Assembly (NCBI GenBank): GCA_005406025.1
Contig: BGZK01000003.1
Location: 62,001-126,000, forward strand
DNA from: Eumeta japonica
Lineage: Eukaryota; Arthropoda; Insecta; Lepidoptera; Psychidae
Direction: 5' to 3'
DNA: 64,000 bases
Below the pieces are notes generated by a model. It saw only the letters and a list, made by a program, of their open reading frames with translations, searched no databases and had not been told where the DNA came from. Of the stretch, positions 1 to 54,360 are shown piece by piece. The first letter of the stretch is position 1. Each line of letters opens with the position of its first letter. A program made the position numbers and the translations under genes.

Positions 1-149
1 GCCATTGCAGGTTCATGTTGTTCAGGAGGTTTTTAGTCTGTGAGAGTCGGACACACCTGTGTGCCCGGGCGCATGGACGGCCCATAATGGGTTTTTCTCC
101 CCTTTCCCCCCCCCTTTCGCACGGGGAGAACTACAAAAAAAAAGGGTCG

Positions 150-300
150 ACCATTACGGATAAAATCGATGCCATTTTGGAAAAAGTAGAGCAATATTGG
201 CATATTAGTTATTACGACATAGCTGAATAGCTGGAGATTAACTACAAAACAGTTTTGACCCATTTTACCTATCAAAAAGCTGGATATATACAAATCTCGA
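150..300 (+). pseudogene. mariner transposase N-terminal fragment
   Basis: Reading the + strand from about 145 gives GR-S/P-ITDKIDAILEKVEQ followed by YDIAE, a stop (TAG at 228-230), LEINYKTVLTH and KAGY. This is the first helix-turn-helix of mariner-family transposases (DKIDAI...YDIAEELGI..KTVL in the family). An in-frame stop, a small insertion after KTVLTH and the lack of any catalytic DDD region show it is a dead 5' remnant. No terminal inverted repeat was recognised. The family assignment is from protein resemblance only. Confidence 0.6.
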
Positions 301-532
301 CATTTTTGAAATTCTTATTTTTCAAAGCGGGAAGTTAAAACATATTATTATTCTTAATATTTTTCCATACATCGATCTACATCACGGTCCATATTCCACC
401 TGCAAATGTTAGTCTGTAACCACATAAAAAACTTATGTGTTATAACTACAAATTAACGACTGTCAAATTTTTTTCTTAACTTTTGTTGTAAGACCTTTTT
501 TCATACCAAATTTAATGATTCTATGTCAACAG

Positions 533-655
533 GAAGTACCTTATAGGGTTTCAATTGTACGCGGCGAGCAAGATAATCAGCAAAAATGGCTACTATTTGA
601 TTGCGTGGACCTAGAAGCTTTATTTTTTCACAGCTTCAAGGGACTGTTTGTTGAA
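533..655 (+). CDS. candidate upstream coding exon (possibly cic 5' exon)
   Basis: An open stretch follows an AACAG acceptor at 532 and reads EVPYRVSIVRGEQDNQQKW..LFDCVDLEALFFHSF. The mix of charged and hydrophobic residues looks like protein. A GAA|GTATTC donor at 656 would close a 123-nt exon with phase 0 at both ends, and cic exon 1 at 6033 also begins in phase 0. I do not recognise the peptide and the donor is not strong. It could instead belong to another gene or be chance. Confidence 0.3.
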
Positions 656-1615
656 GTATTCGTTCAATTTTTGTTTATTTCAAATTCTTTGCTCTTTTAA
701 CCATGTTTTATCTTCCATATATGTCCATATATCTTTTCTTTACAGCATCAATATTTTTTTCAGTTTGGTTTTTATGCGTGATCTCATTCTTTTTTACAAA
801 GCGGTGAGAAAAGCGTATAATCTTAAGTGAACATTTCAAAATATAGTATAAATGAAATAGTGGTTAAAGCAGTGTAGGGCGCAGAAGTAGCTCATAAAGT
901 ATTGTGTAGCAAAATAGCGCTAACCAAGCGAGAAAATCAAGTGTACAGTGCAACGCACGAAACTCTGCCGCTGTGAGGTTAATCACGAAAACGTCGTAAT
1001 GGCGTAAAATAGGAACGAGGTGGAGACGAGGGAAGGGTCGGGGACCATTAAACTTGCACATTGCATGATTCGCAGGTAATCCAGAGCAGCAGCTATTCGT
1101 GCTTTATTCGTGCTCTACTGCAATGATCGATGAGCGCCGTGCTTATATCTATACTTATAATCAAATCATAAATTTCCTACGTTAACTAAAAATTTTTGCA
1201 AAATTAAATTACTTGGTCGGAGGATAACTAAGAGAACGTTAGTTATTGTTTTTTGAAATGACATTTCTTAAGCGGCAATTAGATAATCGATAATTGGATG
1301 AGAATTGTAAATTGCAAATGTGTGTGAAAATTTAAGGACGCATCACTTTTAAGCACATTTCGTTACACGAAAGAGAAGAAATATAATGTAAAGAGAAGGA
1401 GAAAGAGCTATACGTTCCGACGCCATGGGAGTAGAGCCAAAGAAAATGACGTATTTTACAACGTTATCAAGCGATAGAATAAGATGTATCGTGCATGCTC
1501 GCATTGTATTAAGTCAGGGAAAAAGTTTGTTCGTATTCTATATACAAATCCGAGATCATATTTTATTTACATTTAATTGTAATATATACACACACGCACG
1601 CACGCACGCACGCAG

Positions 1616-1674
<59 letters not shown>

Positions 1675-2900
1675 TGTACGCACACATTGTAAGTATTTTA
1701 TTCTGAATCTCATCCACAATTACGTAATAACTACATTTGGATTTTTAGCCCAAATAATGTTTGAAGTGTTATTCTTACACTTATATAAAAATGAGTTCAA
1801 AAACACATATTACAATTTGTAACAGACAAAAATTGTTTTACATAAATGTGTGAACTTCACAACAGGAAAAGAGGCACATGCAATGTGACACATGTAAAAA
1901 AACATGATAGCAAAAAATAAATAACATTATCAATAATATATTTTTAATACTAAATATTTGCTAGGACTTATTGATATTAGCAGATGAGATTTGAATGATG
2001 TCAATAGCTGTTCGCGACGAAAAGGGTCTTGCGCACTCCGACGTACAGACAGCGTGAACATACTCGTTATCTTATTTTTACTCCATATAGTTCGTATAGA
2101 CGAATTACGAACGTGTGATTCGTAAATAGAAAAACATAGCTTTTTGGTGCAATTTATAGAGAAATGTACCTATAGATTTATGTTGTAAATAAATATATGA
2201 GTTTGTACGAGTTTTACTCCCGAAATGCATCGAACACGTATGCACTTTAGTACCTCGGTAATCCTTCAGAGGGCCGATCACGTGACATACACATCGGCGG
2301 CCCTCACGACGGAAGGGCTGCCGACCGCTGGTGGTACTCAGAGCGCCAGACAGAGACGCCCGTTACGGTAAGGCCAAGGACCGATGTCAGAAAATAGCAT
2401 AACTGTCCCGACGATACGGCTTCCAATCGAGGATAGATTTTTAGATCCGGGCTGCTTCGATTTAATTATTCTAAATTCGACCCATCTAATTGGTCGCTCT
2501 CGAAGGACGAATTCGAGAGTAGCAGAAAATAGTATAAGAATGCAGCCGCATGCTGCATTCAGGCTGCACTCCTGCACCTGCTCAGTACTGCACTTAGTCT
2601 ACAGTCTACTATAGTGCATAGCATATGTGTCGGTATATCAGAAGTGAAGCTCTGCACCTCTATAGACACCTAGTGTTTAGAGGTATTATTTCGACGATCT
2701 AAGTTGGCAAGGCGTCGCTCCTGCGAAATAGTCAAGCGATCAGCAAAACCAAAACGGGCCATTAAGCGTTCCAAACGCGTGCGCTCGGTCCATCACAATA
2801 GCTAAACACAGCCAGGAGTATTTTATATTCTAGGGTTAAACGAGCTTGCAAACCATCAAAAAGCAGGTGTCTCTGGTGGAATGTCACAACTCCAAAGGAT
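656..2900. other. upstream non-coding region, possible cic 5' UTR/promoter
   Basis: There is no credible coding exon here apart from the candidate at 533-655. Three stretches are less AT-rich than their surroundings: about 860-1135 (ending near a CGCAG|GTAATC donor-like site at about 1073), 2010-2060 and 2260-2800. These could be untranslated first exons or promoter sequence of cic. This is inferred only from base composition and position ahead of the first recognised cic exon. Confidence 0.3.
1588..1684. repeat. (ACGC)n tetranucleotide microsatellite
   Basis: About 95 bp of nearly perfect ACGC/CACG repeats, with one CAGG interruption near 1614 and a degenerate right end. A short open reading frame running through it (HARTHARTHA...) is a product of the repeat, not a gene. 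Confidence 0.95.
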
Positions 2901-2901
2901 T

Positions 2902-4491
2902 CACCGGGGGCCTTATTACGTAAAAGTAGAAATCGATTGCGATTCCGGAATCGATTTGTGACTCGAAATTGTTAGGTATAAAAAATGCTATTCTTATACG
3001 CAATTTTGAGTGACTTTAAAGAGTCAGATTAAATTTAAACTTCACGCAATTATCGAGGACCGATAGCTGTACAATAATATGGTATAATTGAACTGATCTG
3101 ATGAATGAGCCAGAAGGTAGGCACAGGAACACTATAACGGAATAACATATCCTAGTCGTATTTGAGCTTGTTAGAGTTCTCTTGAGATGTACTCTCACCA
3201 TGAGTGATTTTCAGGGTCTGATGATGGAGCCGGAAGGTAAGCACTAGTACTCCATAATAGAACAACGTAACTTAGTCGTATGTGTTCTTAATAGAATTTT
3301 AAGTGGACTTTGACCATAATTGGCTTTCAGGGTCTGATGATGGAGTCCGACGGTTGGTACCGGAATTAACATATCATAACGGAACAATATATCCTAACCA
3401 TATTTGGGCTTGTTGGAATGGCCCTGAATGGATTTGACCACGATTGACTTTCAGGGTCTGACGATGGAGCTTCCAAACTTCCAGCTCCGTTATCAGACCC
3501 TGAAAGCCAATCATGGTCAAAGTGTATTCCACGAGAATATCAACAAGTCCAAACATGGCTAGGTTGCGTTGTTTCATTATGAAGTACTAGCGTCTACCTT
3601 CCGGTTCCATCATCAGACCCTGGAAACCAATCACGGTAAAAGTGCATTCCAAGACAATTCCAACAACCGCAAATACCGCTTGGATATGTTGTCCTATTAT
3701 AGAGTACTAGTGCTTACCTTCCAGCTGCATCATCAGACCCTGAAAATCGTTCATGGTCAAAGTACATCTCAAGACGATTTCTACAAGACCAAACACAGCC
3801 TGGATACGTTGTTTCATTATGGAGTTCCTGTGTTTACCTTCTGGCTCCATCATCAGACCCTGAAAGCCAGTTATGGTCAAAGTCCATTAAAAAAATTCCA
3901 TTAAGCCCAAATAAGACTAGACTACTTTGTTCTATTATGGAGTGCTAGTGCTTACCTTCCGTCTCCATCATCAGACCCTGAAAATCACTCATGGTGAGAG
4001 TACATCTCAAGACAACTCTAACAAGCTCAAACACGTCTAGGATATGTTATTCCATTTTGGAATTCCTGTGCTCTACCTTCTGGCTCCATCATCAGATCAG
4101 TCCAATTATACCATATTATTGTAAATTTTAGGTCCTCGATAAATGTGTAAAGATTTTGTTAAATCTAACGATTTACATAAAAATAATTATTCTTTGTACG
4201 AAATACGAATGACGGAAAATCGATTGTAAATCGCTTGAGAATCGCTATAGACCAGTCTTCGGTTTGAGAGCGTAATTCTCGAATAATTGCGAAATCGCGA
4301 TCTCTAACGGTTTTTGAATTCAAATATGCGATTAAATTTCATTATTATAATTTAGTGATTTCATTGTAGAGGCAACACTGTTAATAGAAAGACAATTAGT
4401 ATTTCGAAATATCAACTTGGGAATTAGTAAAATAAATTTATAATCCTGCGAAATCAGAAATCGATTTCTTTTAGGTAATAAGGCCCCGGTG
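2902..4491. mobile_element. foldback element with tandem 120-bp units in both arms
   Basis: The ends are inverted copies: CACCGGGGGCCTTATTACGT at the left and, as the complement of the right end, CACCGGGGCCTTATTACCTA. Inside, a 120-bp unit recognised by TCAGGGTCTGATGATGGAG occurs four times pointing one way (near 3091, 3211, 3328, 3451) and six times as its complement (near 3492, 3612, 3732, 3852, 3970, 4090). The turn-around is at about 3475. The outermost unit of each arm is partial. Unique sequence between the tandem block and the ends (for example ATGGTATAATTGAACTGATC) also matches its complement on the other side. There is no transposase and no clear target duplication, so it is a non-autonomous DNA element of unknown superfamily. 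Confidence 0.75.
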
Positions 4492-6032
4492 CGTTGCCGA
4501 CCTCTTGGGTAGGAATAGGTTATCTAATGGAGAGGGGATTGAAGAATGATGAATAGGGTGATGGAAGGGGGAATCGACTACTGGAACTCTCACTCATTGG
4601 GCGAACTACAACAGCGCATGCTGTTACTTCGCGTCTGTATTCTGTGAGAGTGGTATTTCACTCGTCGGGCATGTCCATTTTCATGCTGCTGCCAAATTGT
4701 ATTACTGCTGAATTGTAGTACTGCCGTGGTGTATTACAAGTTCCTTAGCCCAAGCGAAACAATCACTGGAACTCTATACCGAACCCAATTGATGAGATTG
4801 AGCCGAACTCTGAAGGAAAAACGCCCTCAATGCTATTCCAGACACCACAAAATTATTCTTCTACATTATAATGCTACATGTGGATGTTCTGGATATCATA
4901 AAATCTTCAGTTTGCAGGTGTTAAAAGAATTTTATAAAGTTGGATAGTTGACAGCAACTGACAATGCCATTTCTGCCCCAGAGTGCTCAGGAAATGTAAA
5001 ATTATAGAATCTTCTAAATAATTATGATCTAAATGATGGTGTTAGAGGTAAATATGCTGGATTTAATATGATTTATACAAAAAAACTTGGTCAAAATTTA
5101 TTCATCGAAACTCACTGTATGCACGAGAAAGCAAATTAACTTTTAGAAAAAAAACATTTTTTTTTATTTTGTGAAGTATGTTAAAAATTTACTAGTTGTA
5201 TGTTTAAAAGACCTTAAGAGATCTTTGAATTCGTCACTGATCGCTATCAAAGATGTTCTTTATTTATAAAATTATAGATGTTAAAAAAATTACAAAGTGG
5301 AATCAGTTTCACCTGTTATTGAAATTATAATATAACATTAAACCAATATAACAAAACCTTAAACATTTAATTAGCAAAGGATAGTAGATAACGGATGAAC
5401 ATACATATTTATGTATCATGGAATAGCATGCTTGGATAGTCAAGTGTTCTAAGATTGTTCATATATTTGGAACATTTGTCATGTGTAGATCTTTTGGTCT
5501 TGGCCCTACATCATGATTAGGTGTCAAATGTTTGGTACCATCACACAGAAACAAATTATTTTCGTTTGTCTAATAGTAATCAAAAGCAAGGTTATCTATG
5601 AACCAAAATATATGAAAATCAGAATATTGGTATGTTTGTCGCCCAATAATTTTTAAACTGGTATTTTATACAACTTTAAATCTATGTATCATAAAGGTAC
5701 TCTACCCTTAGGAAACAATTTTTTGACATAGACCTTGTATTTTGAGCGTTGTTCTTGCTTGGGTGTTCGATATCTGTCAATACTCTCGAATCAATATTTT
5801 AATTTTTTGAATAGGGACTCATAGTGGAATAACAGATTCGAGGGTCAGCGATGGTTTGCATGCTGCCTGTTAATGTATGTTGCAGGCAAGCGTCTCAATC
5901 TTATGTTACAGACTAAAAATCTTATATAAACAAATGTACTAACATAATAAAACGTAATTTGATTTTGATTAAAGCTTTATATTTATAAAAAATTGATTAT
6001 GAAGGTTACAGTATTTTTTTATATTGTTCCAG
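4492..6032. other. non-coding, upstream of first recognised cic exon
   Basis: AT-rich sequence with a short, less AT-rich patch at about 4500-4700. I see no coding exon or recognisable element. The last bases (TATATTGTTCCAG, ending at 6032) form the splice acceptor of cic exon 1. Confidence 0.5.
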
Positions 6033-47396
<41,364 letters not shown>

Positions 47397-50300
47397 CGAT
47401 TAGGTTTCACGCTCTCCATCGTTGTAGACCATCCAGGATAGAATAGTGCACCTAGGTCCTCCTAATTAAGAACTCTAGGAAGCTTTTTTCCCATACTTTA
47501 TTTTCTAATAGGAATTAAATTATAACCTAAAAGAAGTAAACATTATCTATTCACTCGACTCTTGTGTTAAACTATAAAATTTGGTTCTCGCTTTTGGGTC
47601 AATATGGTGTTACTGTGATTTGCAACGATGATGAATGTCGGGGCTTCGTTTTATATTCATGTACAATTGACGTAAATATATACAATATTATAACACAGTT
47701 TTGAAAATTAAAAAAATACCTTTAGTTTAGAGTAGCCCATATGCTAACAGCTACAAAAATGCTTTAATTTCTGTTTTGTGCTATTTTTATGCAATAATTT
47801 TTCAGCTTGTATTGGAATATTGGAACAGTATAAAATTGTTTGTTATAATAATAATTGTTATATTAAAAAAATTAAAAGCGCAATAATGCAAAACATTGTT
47901 TCCTTATTTTACATTAATTATAGTTTTACTAATAACATCAATGTCACACGTGAACAACATATATTTATGTGTGATTTGTTTTTAAATTAATTTTTATTAA
48001 ATAAATATTTTGCTTAGCAGAGTTGCAATTTAAATATTACAATTCAAATTTTGGATTGAACTGAATGAAATTTTAATTATGATGTATTATTACAGTCATT
48101 TCATATAAGAGCATACAAAACCGAAAAATGAATTATAAAATATTAAAGTGGAAAATAACTTTGATGTTTTTTTATACCTATGTTCAAATTTTTTCTATTA
48201 CTCTGCTAATATTTAAAAAAAAAATGATACGGGAATGTAAACATTACTCTATATTTATTTTTAGATATATTTTTTTTATCATTTAAAATAAAGTAAACCA
48301 ATGTTCTACATTGCCATCTAACAACAATTTAGAATATTCTCTTTATAATTTTGCAATTGCTTATTAATCAACATACTGATGTAAGAAAAATAACTTGTGT
48401 AATTGTTGCATCACAGTAATATAACATTGTTTTTGAGGGAAGCGAGTTAGTGTGAAAATTAGTTACATGAGTGTATTTCTGTTAATCTCCATGTAAGTGT
48501 AATTGGTCTTAGAAATAATTAATTCTTTATTGTGACATCTATTCTAATGTCCATTTACAGGAATATTCGAAGATAAACAGCTGTTTATGGTAATAGTTGA
48601 TATATTACTATCCACAATGGTAGAGATTATTGTTTTGTGATTTGCATTTATGGGGGAGAGGGCGTCGTTGTAAGATTTTTATATTATCGTAACATTTTTT
48701 TTTGTCTTGTCTACATAATATGTGGTTTTTTGTCGAGTAAAAAATATATGGTCACTGAACTTTTAAAGGTAATATTGATTTTTTTTTTTGAAAACTGTAT
48801 ATTTTTTTACACTCAGATTTTATTTTATCCTTTGCAATATATTATGTGTTATTTATCTATACATTTAGGAAATTCGTCCAGCATTGTACCATGTGTGTAT
48901 GTGAAAGTATATTTTTTTTTGGTTCAATAAATTATCGACGGTGTAATCTTCCATAGTCGCAACTCTGAGGGTCCATTCAAATTGCTTGTCTTTATCAATG
49001 AACCATATTAATATGTATTTAAATATCTATATTAAAAAATATTCAATGCATGTTTCGAATATGAATGCAACCTCAGTGCTAATTCTATTTCCCTTATTGT
49101 CTGAAATGTTGTTATTGGCAATTTTTTTTTGTTTTTAATATTTTAAAAAGAATGGTAACTAATGTACAATTTTGTTTTTAACTCAACCCCTGACGTTATT
49201 ATGTCCAGAACATATATTTATTTGTAACAGATTTGCCTCCCATATAGTTACCAAAGTATATAATGTCTAACTGATTAGCCGTCGGAATTTTTCAAGGTTT
49301 CGTCAGCGATAACTTTATGTGATTTATGTAACAGTGATATCGAACTTTTACGAACATACGTTGTTACTAGTTAAAATATAAGAATAAGACGAGGACTTTA
49401 CGGTTGATTACAAAAAAAAAGTAGTATGTTGACTTTTGGTCATCAAAGTTATTGTAGTTGTTCAAGACTAGAAATCATGAGGGATTCATGATTCGTTTCA
49501 TCACGATGAAAATCGTGATTCAGATGACTGTCAGAGACTGTTTTCGAGATACTTGTTGGTGAAATGGGAATGATCTAAAATCTTTAACATTGGTATATAC
49601 TGTAATTCGTTTTTTTTATGTTAATTGAAAGTTTATGCAAGCTTTCAAATAATTTAAACCTTTTTGGATCAGTGAAGCAAAGATGTAAAGAATTTTAGAT
49701 CAACCTAATTGTTATATTTATAAAAGCCTCATAGTGGGGTTAAAAAATTGAAAAAGTGAATTTCACTAAAAGATTTTGTACTAGTTCTAATTTATTTGTT
49801 AAGCACATTACTCATTGTTAGCAAGATCTCACATAATTTATGATTCATTGACTTTCGAATCAATGTCATTGGAAATTTTTCTATTATCTGTCTTAACATT
49901 TTCTAATGTATTTGTTGTTCTGTCTTGTTTCATTTTAAAACAGATTTAAAAAATATATATTTTACTTGTTGCAAATAATGCCATTCTTTTATTATACAAT
50001 TGGTAAACTGTATTATAACAAATTGATATTACAAGACAGAATGACAAATTACATTTTCTTGTAGATGGCCTTATAGATAAAACTTTAGGGAGTAATATAG
50101 CTTTTATTAATTAACTAACATATTTAATTATAAAAATTTTTAAGAATAGGTATTTGTGTATGCAACAAGATTGCATTTTTATTGTACAACTTTATGAAGC
50201 CATTGATTTGAGTTTAAAGATGATTGTCAAAAGAAATTATGGTGTAAGTGCATTATTCATTAACTAGAGTGCAATGTTTAAAAAAAAGATTGGTTCTTAA

Positions 50301-52000
50301 TTTCAATCTATTAGAACATTATAAAGTGTTTATCACTATTGTTTTCTTCTCTCTTCATATAATTTATTTTAAGTGAACTTCGTCTTCCATGTGTTTTAAA
50401 AAAGTTCAGTTTTATTAGACGAGTCTGTAATAAATATTTGTGTAGGTTTAATTTTAGTCATTTATATCAAGAAGTGGTTACTTTAAATTGCCATGTCAGA
50501 TTGGTGATTCCATGAAGTGCTCTGAAAATTTTTAGCTAATCATGAATTGTGTAACTGTTTAAAAATGTATTGTTAATTTCGAACGAAAAGTGGGTTAGGT
50601 CCCGGCCTGCCCTACTTGTATCCACGAAGCGCTCAAAGCAGACATTAGGCGAATGAATTTTATCGATAAATAAATCTCAATGTACATAATAGTTTAATGT
50701 TCGATTAGTGCTAAGTGTTCCCGGCTCTCAAAGTAATTATTTTTATTTTATTTATATAGATGCAAATTAATTGAGTAGATAAAAAAAATTGATAAATACA
50801 AGTTTTTTATATTCGAAGAAACCTTTCGGCCAATACAAAATTGTAAATCAAAAAGTTGTATTTTGTAAATGATCTCTTTGGCGTTGATAGTATTTAGAAG
50901 GATTGCTTTAGGAGTCTGGAAGTGAAATGAATTTATTAATGAATAAATAAAATAAACAAATATATAAAAATTAAGAGATATTTTCGCACTGTTACAACTA
51001 TTTAATCTTTACGGGAAGTAGTCAATTTGTCATAATCCATGTTTATCGTAACAATAATAGTTTGGTTGTTACCTTTTTAATGTTAGTTGCACAGGCAGGA
51101 AGAATATGGATATGTTTCATTAGTCAAATGTAGCATGGATAATATAACTTTCGCCAATATTTTGTCAGCACATAAAATCTTCCTATCCAGTTATTATGTA
51201 TTGTTTTGTGTATTGACTGATGGGGAATATAATAAATAAAAACAATGACAATCCATATGTGCAGTTTTTTATTTATTTTTTATCAATCATCAAATTGACC
51301 CAACAAAATTAACAATTTACATTTAACATGTCGAAATGTGCCAATTTTTGTTACTTTGAAATTCTATTTTAAAATTTACACTAAATTATTAATGAATAGA
51401 GTTGTGTATTTGATTGTAATCAATTCCATGTAGATTCTCGTTGTTTATGCAAATATAACTGCGAAAGTCTGGTTAGCTTTCTGCCCAAACTAATTGTATA
51501 TTATTATTTTTTTGTATGTTCATTTATTGCATGTAGAATACATGTATAAATGGAATATTGTGACGAAACAGTCGCATTATATAAGTGGTTTCTAATAGTT
51601 AAGTGGACACGGTGCATCACGAGTCAACGGTAAATTGATAACTAAAATTTGACTAAATATTACTGCAATCTCTTATGTAGTAAATTTTTATTAAAATCGA
51701 TCTCAATGCCTGTAACTCATTGGAGCTGAGAATGGATTTTGGATATAGTGGCATTAATTCATCCCAAATAGAGGATAACGACAAAAATTTACTTTCTCCT
51801 GTGCACGTGGAAAAAGAAGGTTATGTGCGTGGGACAGGGGCGGAATGTACGAGAGATCATCATGATAAAAACAACCAACAAAAATTGTCCCGGCTTAGTA
51901 ATTAAATTGTGTTCTCATTTTGATTTTCGTTTTTAATAATAGTTGGTCATGAAAAGAATCTCGTAACCATGAATTAATAATACAAATATTCATTTAATTT
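47397..52000. other. cic 3' UTR and 3' flank
   Basis: AT-rich sequence without coding exons. Candidate poly(A) signals AATAAA occur at 48000-48005, 48926-48931 and in AATAAATAAA at 51231-51240. The true 3' end cannot be read from sequence. An open frame at 51720-51905 has coding-like composition but no homology that I recognise. Confidence 0.45.
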
Positions 52001-52189
52001 TCCATTTTTAAAATCTTAAACTCTATTTCTGCATATTTTGCCAAAGAAGTTTCACTTCACGTCGTGTGTCCGACATCACTTTTTTATTAAAAAAATAAAA
52101 GCCTGTTTTAATTTTATATTTCAATACTTTCTAAATAATGCTTAGGTATTTATGTCAAGGCCTAATGTGGATTATATCTCATTTATTTC

Positions 52190-54035
52190 TTACAATTATT
52201 TCTCATTTATACTACCATGTAAATCTGTAATGTCTGTCTGTACATTCAATTTTTTGAAGTGAAACTTCTTTTAGGATGGTATGGATTGGACTTTATGAAG
52301 CGAAAATGTCTAACAAAGAAGAGATAGCTAGTAATGTATATATAAGTTTCGGGCTATGAGAGAATGAAATAGAATGCGTTTCTATATAGTTTCCCTAACT
52401 TTTGTTTCCTCTTTATGCGATGGTTCATAGCGATTTGCGTCTCCACTAGTCTACCGTCATATACGGGCCAGAACAAGGACTCTGTATGCCATGAAGATTG
52501 ACTCCATGCTTTTTACTATATTCATAATCTACGTGAAATATATACAAAGAGCGGAAGAGAGAGAGAGAGAAATGTTGAAACCTATAGCACATTATATTGT
52601 TGGATTACGATCCAACAAAATAATGTGCTACATTGCGTGATAGTCCCTACTGTGATTATCGCGTAATTTTAAAAATTATTCTAAAGTATAGACAAGTAAA
52701 ACTAGTGAACTGATTGTATCATTCTATCCTATGGATATATCTGAAATAAACACCGCTTGCTTATTTCCCGTATTTCATTAGTCGTACAATTTCTATTTTT
52801 ACTAAAACATTAAGTCATATAGAAAAATTGTCGACAATGGCACTATATCTCTTTTCCTCTTTGTTTACCACCTCTATAGTGTATTCATCTCCTTCCTTTT
52901 AAAAATTAACCAGAATAGTATTCTGGTAGTACTTAGTAGTTTCACTCCTGCCGCATGTGAACTCACATTTAATTTTTTTTTTGTAGAATTTCGTGATAGA
53001 TATTTGTTTCATGACTGACTCCAATTCTACTATTTTCAAAATTCATTTTTGTGTAGAGTCAAAACTTGTGGTTGCACAAATTATAGGCTACTCTTTGACC
53101 ATGTGTTCGTATATTATTTTGTAACTTAAAAGCGATCTCACTGATCTTGATGGAAATTAATGTATAGTCAGAACATATGATTGCGAAAATGATTGGCTTT
53201 GTTATTTCTCTATGCACCGTATGATAATGATAAAAAAATAATAATCTTTTTATTTCTTTAATAGCCATATTACTTTGTTTTTATGTAGTCGCGTGCGTGT
53301 GCATGTGTGTGTAATTTGCTTTTTATCGGAGTTAAAATGAGTGTAATTTATAGGTTTTTTTTTTGCATGCTTAAGTCATTCTTACAATTACTATGAAACT
53401 GGCGATATGCTGTATTGGCGAATGGGAACATTTTTGAAAAAGGAAGCAAAAGCATTACTATCTGATGTCTGTATATTTTTATTATTGAACCGAACTACTA
53501 AACCGATTCTAAGAATTATTTCAACAATAAGAAATTCCTTGCGTAATACCATTAACATTTTGCTTTGGTTTCACATGCATATTTATGTTATTAGAGATTC
53601 TAAATCCTTTCATTTATAGAGAGAAACAATATCCCTAAATACAATAGCATAAATTTTTTTTTATTTTACTATAGATACAAAATTTGGCTCGGGTTCGTCC
53701 ATATTCAAGTTGTGAATAGTGATTGTCTTGAAATTGCAAATGGAATGAGGAGTAGAATCTAGAGGCGAGACCGGGAGTGTTTGAAATAGAGAATGGAACC
53801 AAAATTAAACTAGCATTAGAACCGAAATCGGAATAAGAAGAGATTAGAAACGAAACCTAATTAAAATGAGACCGAGTTTGTAATCGAGAGTGGTACAAAT
53901 TGGCATCAAGAATTGGACCGGGATCAGAACCAAGAACAGGATAGATATCAGGATCGTGATTAGTTATCGTAATCGGTCGACATATTAGATGAAGAAATTC
54001 ATTCTACCTGGGCGGATCTTCTGCAAGAGCTCGTT
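52190..54035 (+). repeat. composite dispersed repeat, copy B (with insertions)
   Basis: Follows the layout of copy A: TGTCTGTCTGTACATTCAAT at 52231, GTTTCATGACTGACTCCAAT and TTGCACAAATTATAGGCTAC near 53000-53090, a core with CTACTAAACCGATTCTAAGA at 53492, and the purine-rich degenerate part (GAGACCGGGA.., GGGATCAGAACCAAGAACAG) at 53730-53950, ending CTGGGCGGATCTTCTGCAAG. Between 52272 and 52960 it is interrupted by other sequence, including a hairpin at 52585-52630. Confidence 0.55.
52585..52630. repeat. 21-bp hairpin with 4-nt loop
   Basis: The arms 52585-52605 (TAGCACATTATATTGTTGGA...) and 52610-52630 are complementary with a single mismatch; loop TACG. It lies just after a GA dinucleotide run (52555-52570). 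Confidence 0.85.
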
Positions 54036-54360
54036 AATAAAATAAACACAGGCAAGTTGCATTGTTTGTTAACATTAAGTTATTAATTTTCACTAATTTA
54101 AACAATGTTTATTTACTTTTTACTGTAAATATCTTTGAATCTTGACTAATTGCGCAATAGCTGGCTTAGGTATGAATATTATTGATACTTTGTCAGAGCT
54201 TATTCTAGAAACTTCTATAAAATTAAGAAAAGTGCATGCGTACAAAGTACATATGTCAGAAGTGAAAATTCTTTAGCAAACTAATTTTTAAGTCTTGTTT
54301 ATATTTATACAAATCTAAAACTGTAGATTTCCGAGATATAGAGGAAGGGAAAAAGGAAGA

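Noticed and set aside
1425..1706. 93-codon ORF
   Set aside because: Its second half is HARTHARTHA translated from the ACGC microsatellite and the first half has no recognisable protein.
3569..3904. 111-codon ORF with internal protein repeats
   Set aside because: The repeats are the 120-bp foldback units read in frame (120 is a multiple of three); the same units occur inverted in the other arm.
2902..4491. Regularly spaced repeats that could suggest a CRISPR array
   Set aside because: The units are 120 bp, inverted between arms, have no unique spacers and lie in a eukaryotic genome.
51720..51905. 61-codon ORF after the cic 3' flank (FGYSGINSSQIEDNDK...)
   Set aside because: Composition is coding-like, but there is no splice context, no recognised family and only a short length; not enough to call a gene.
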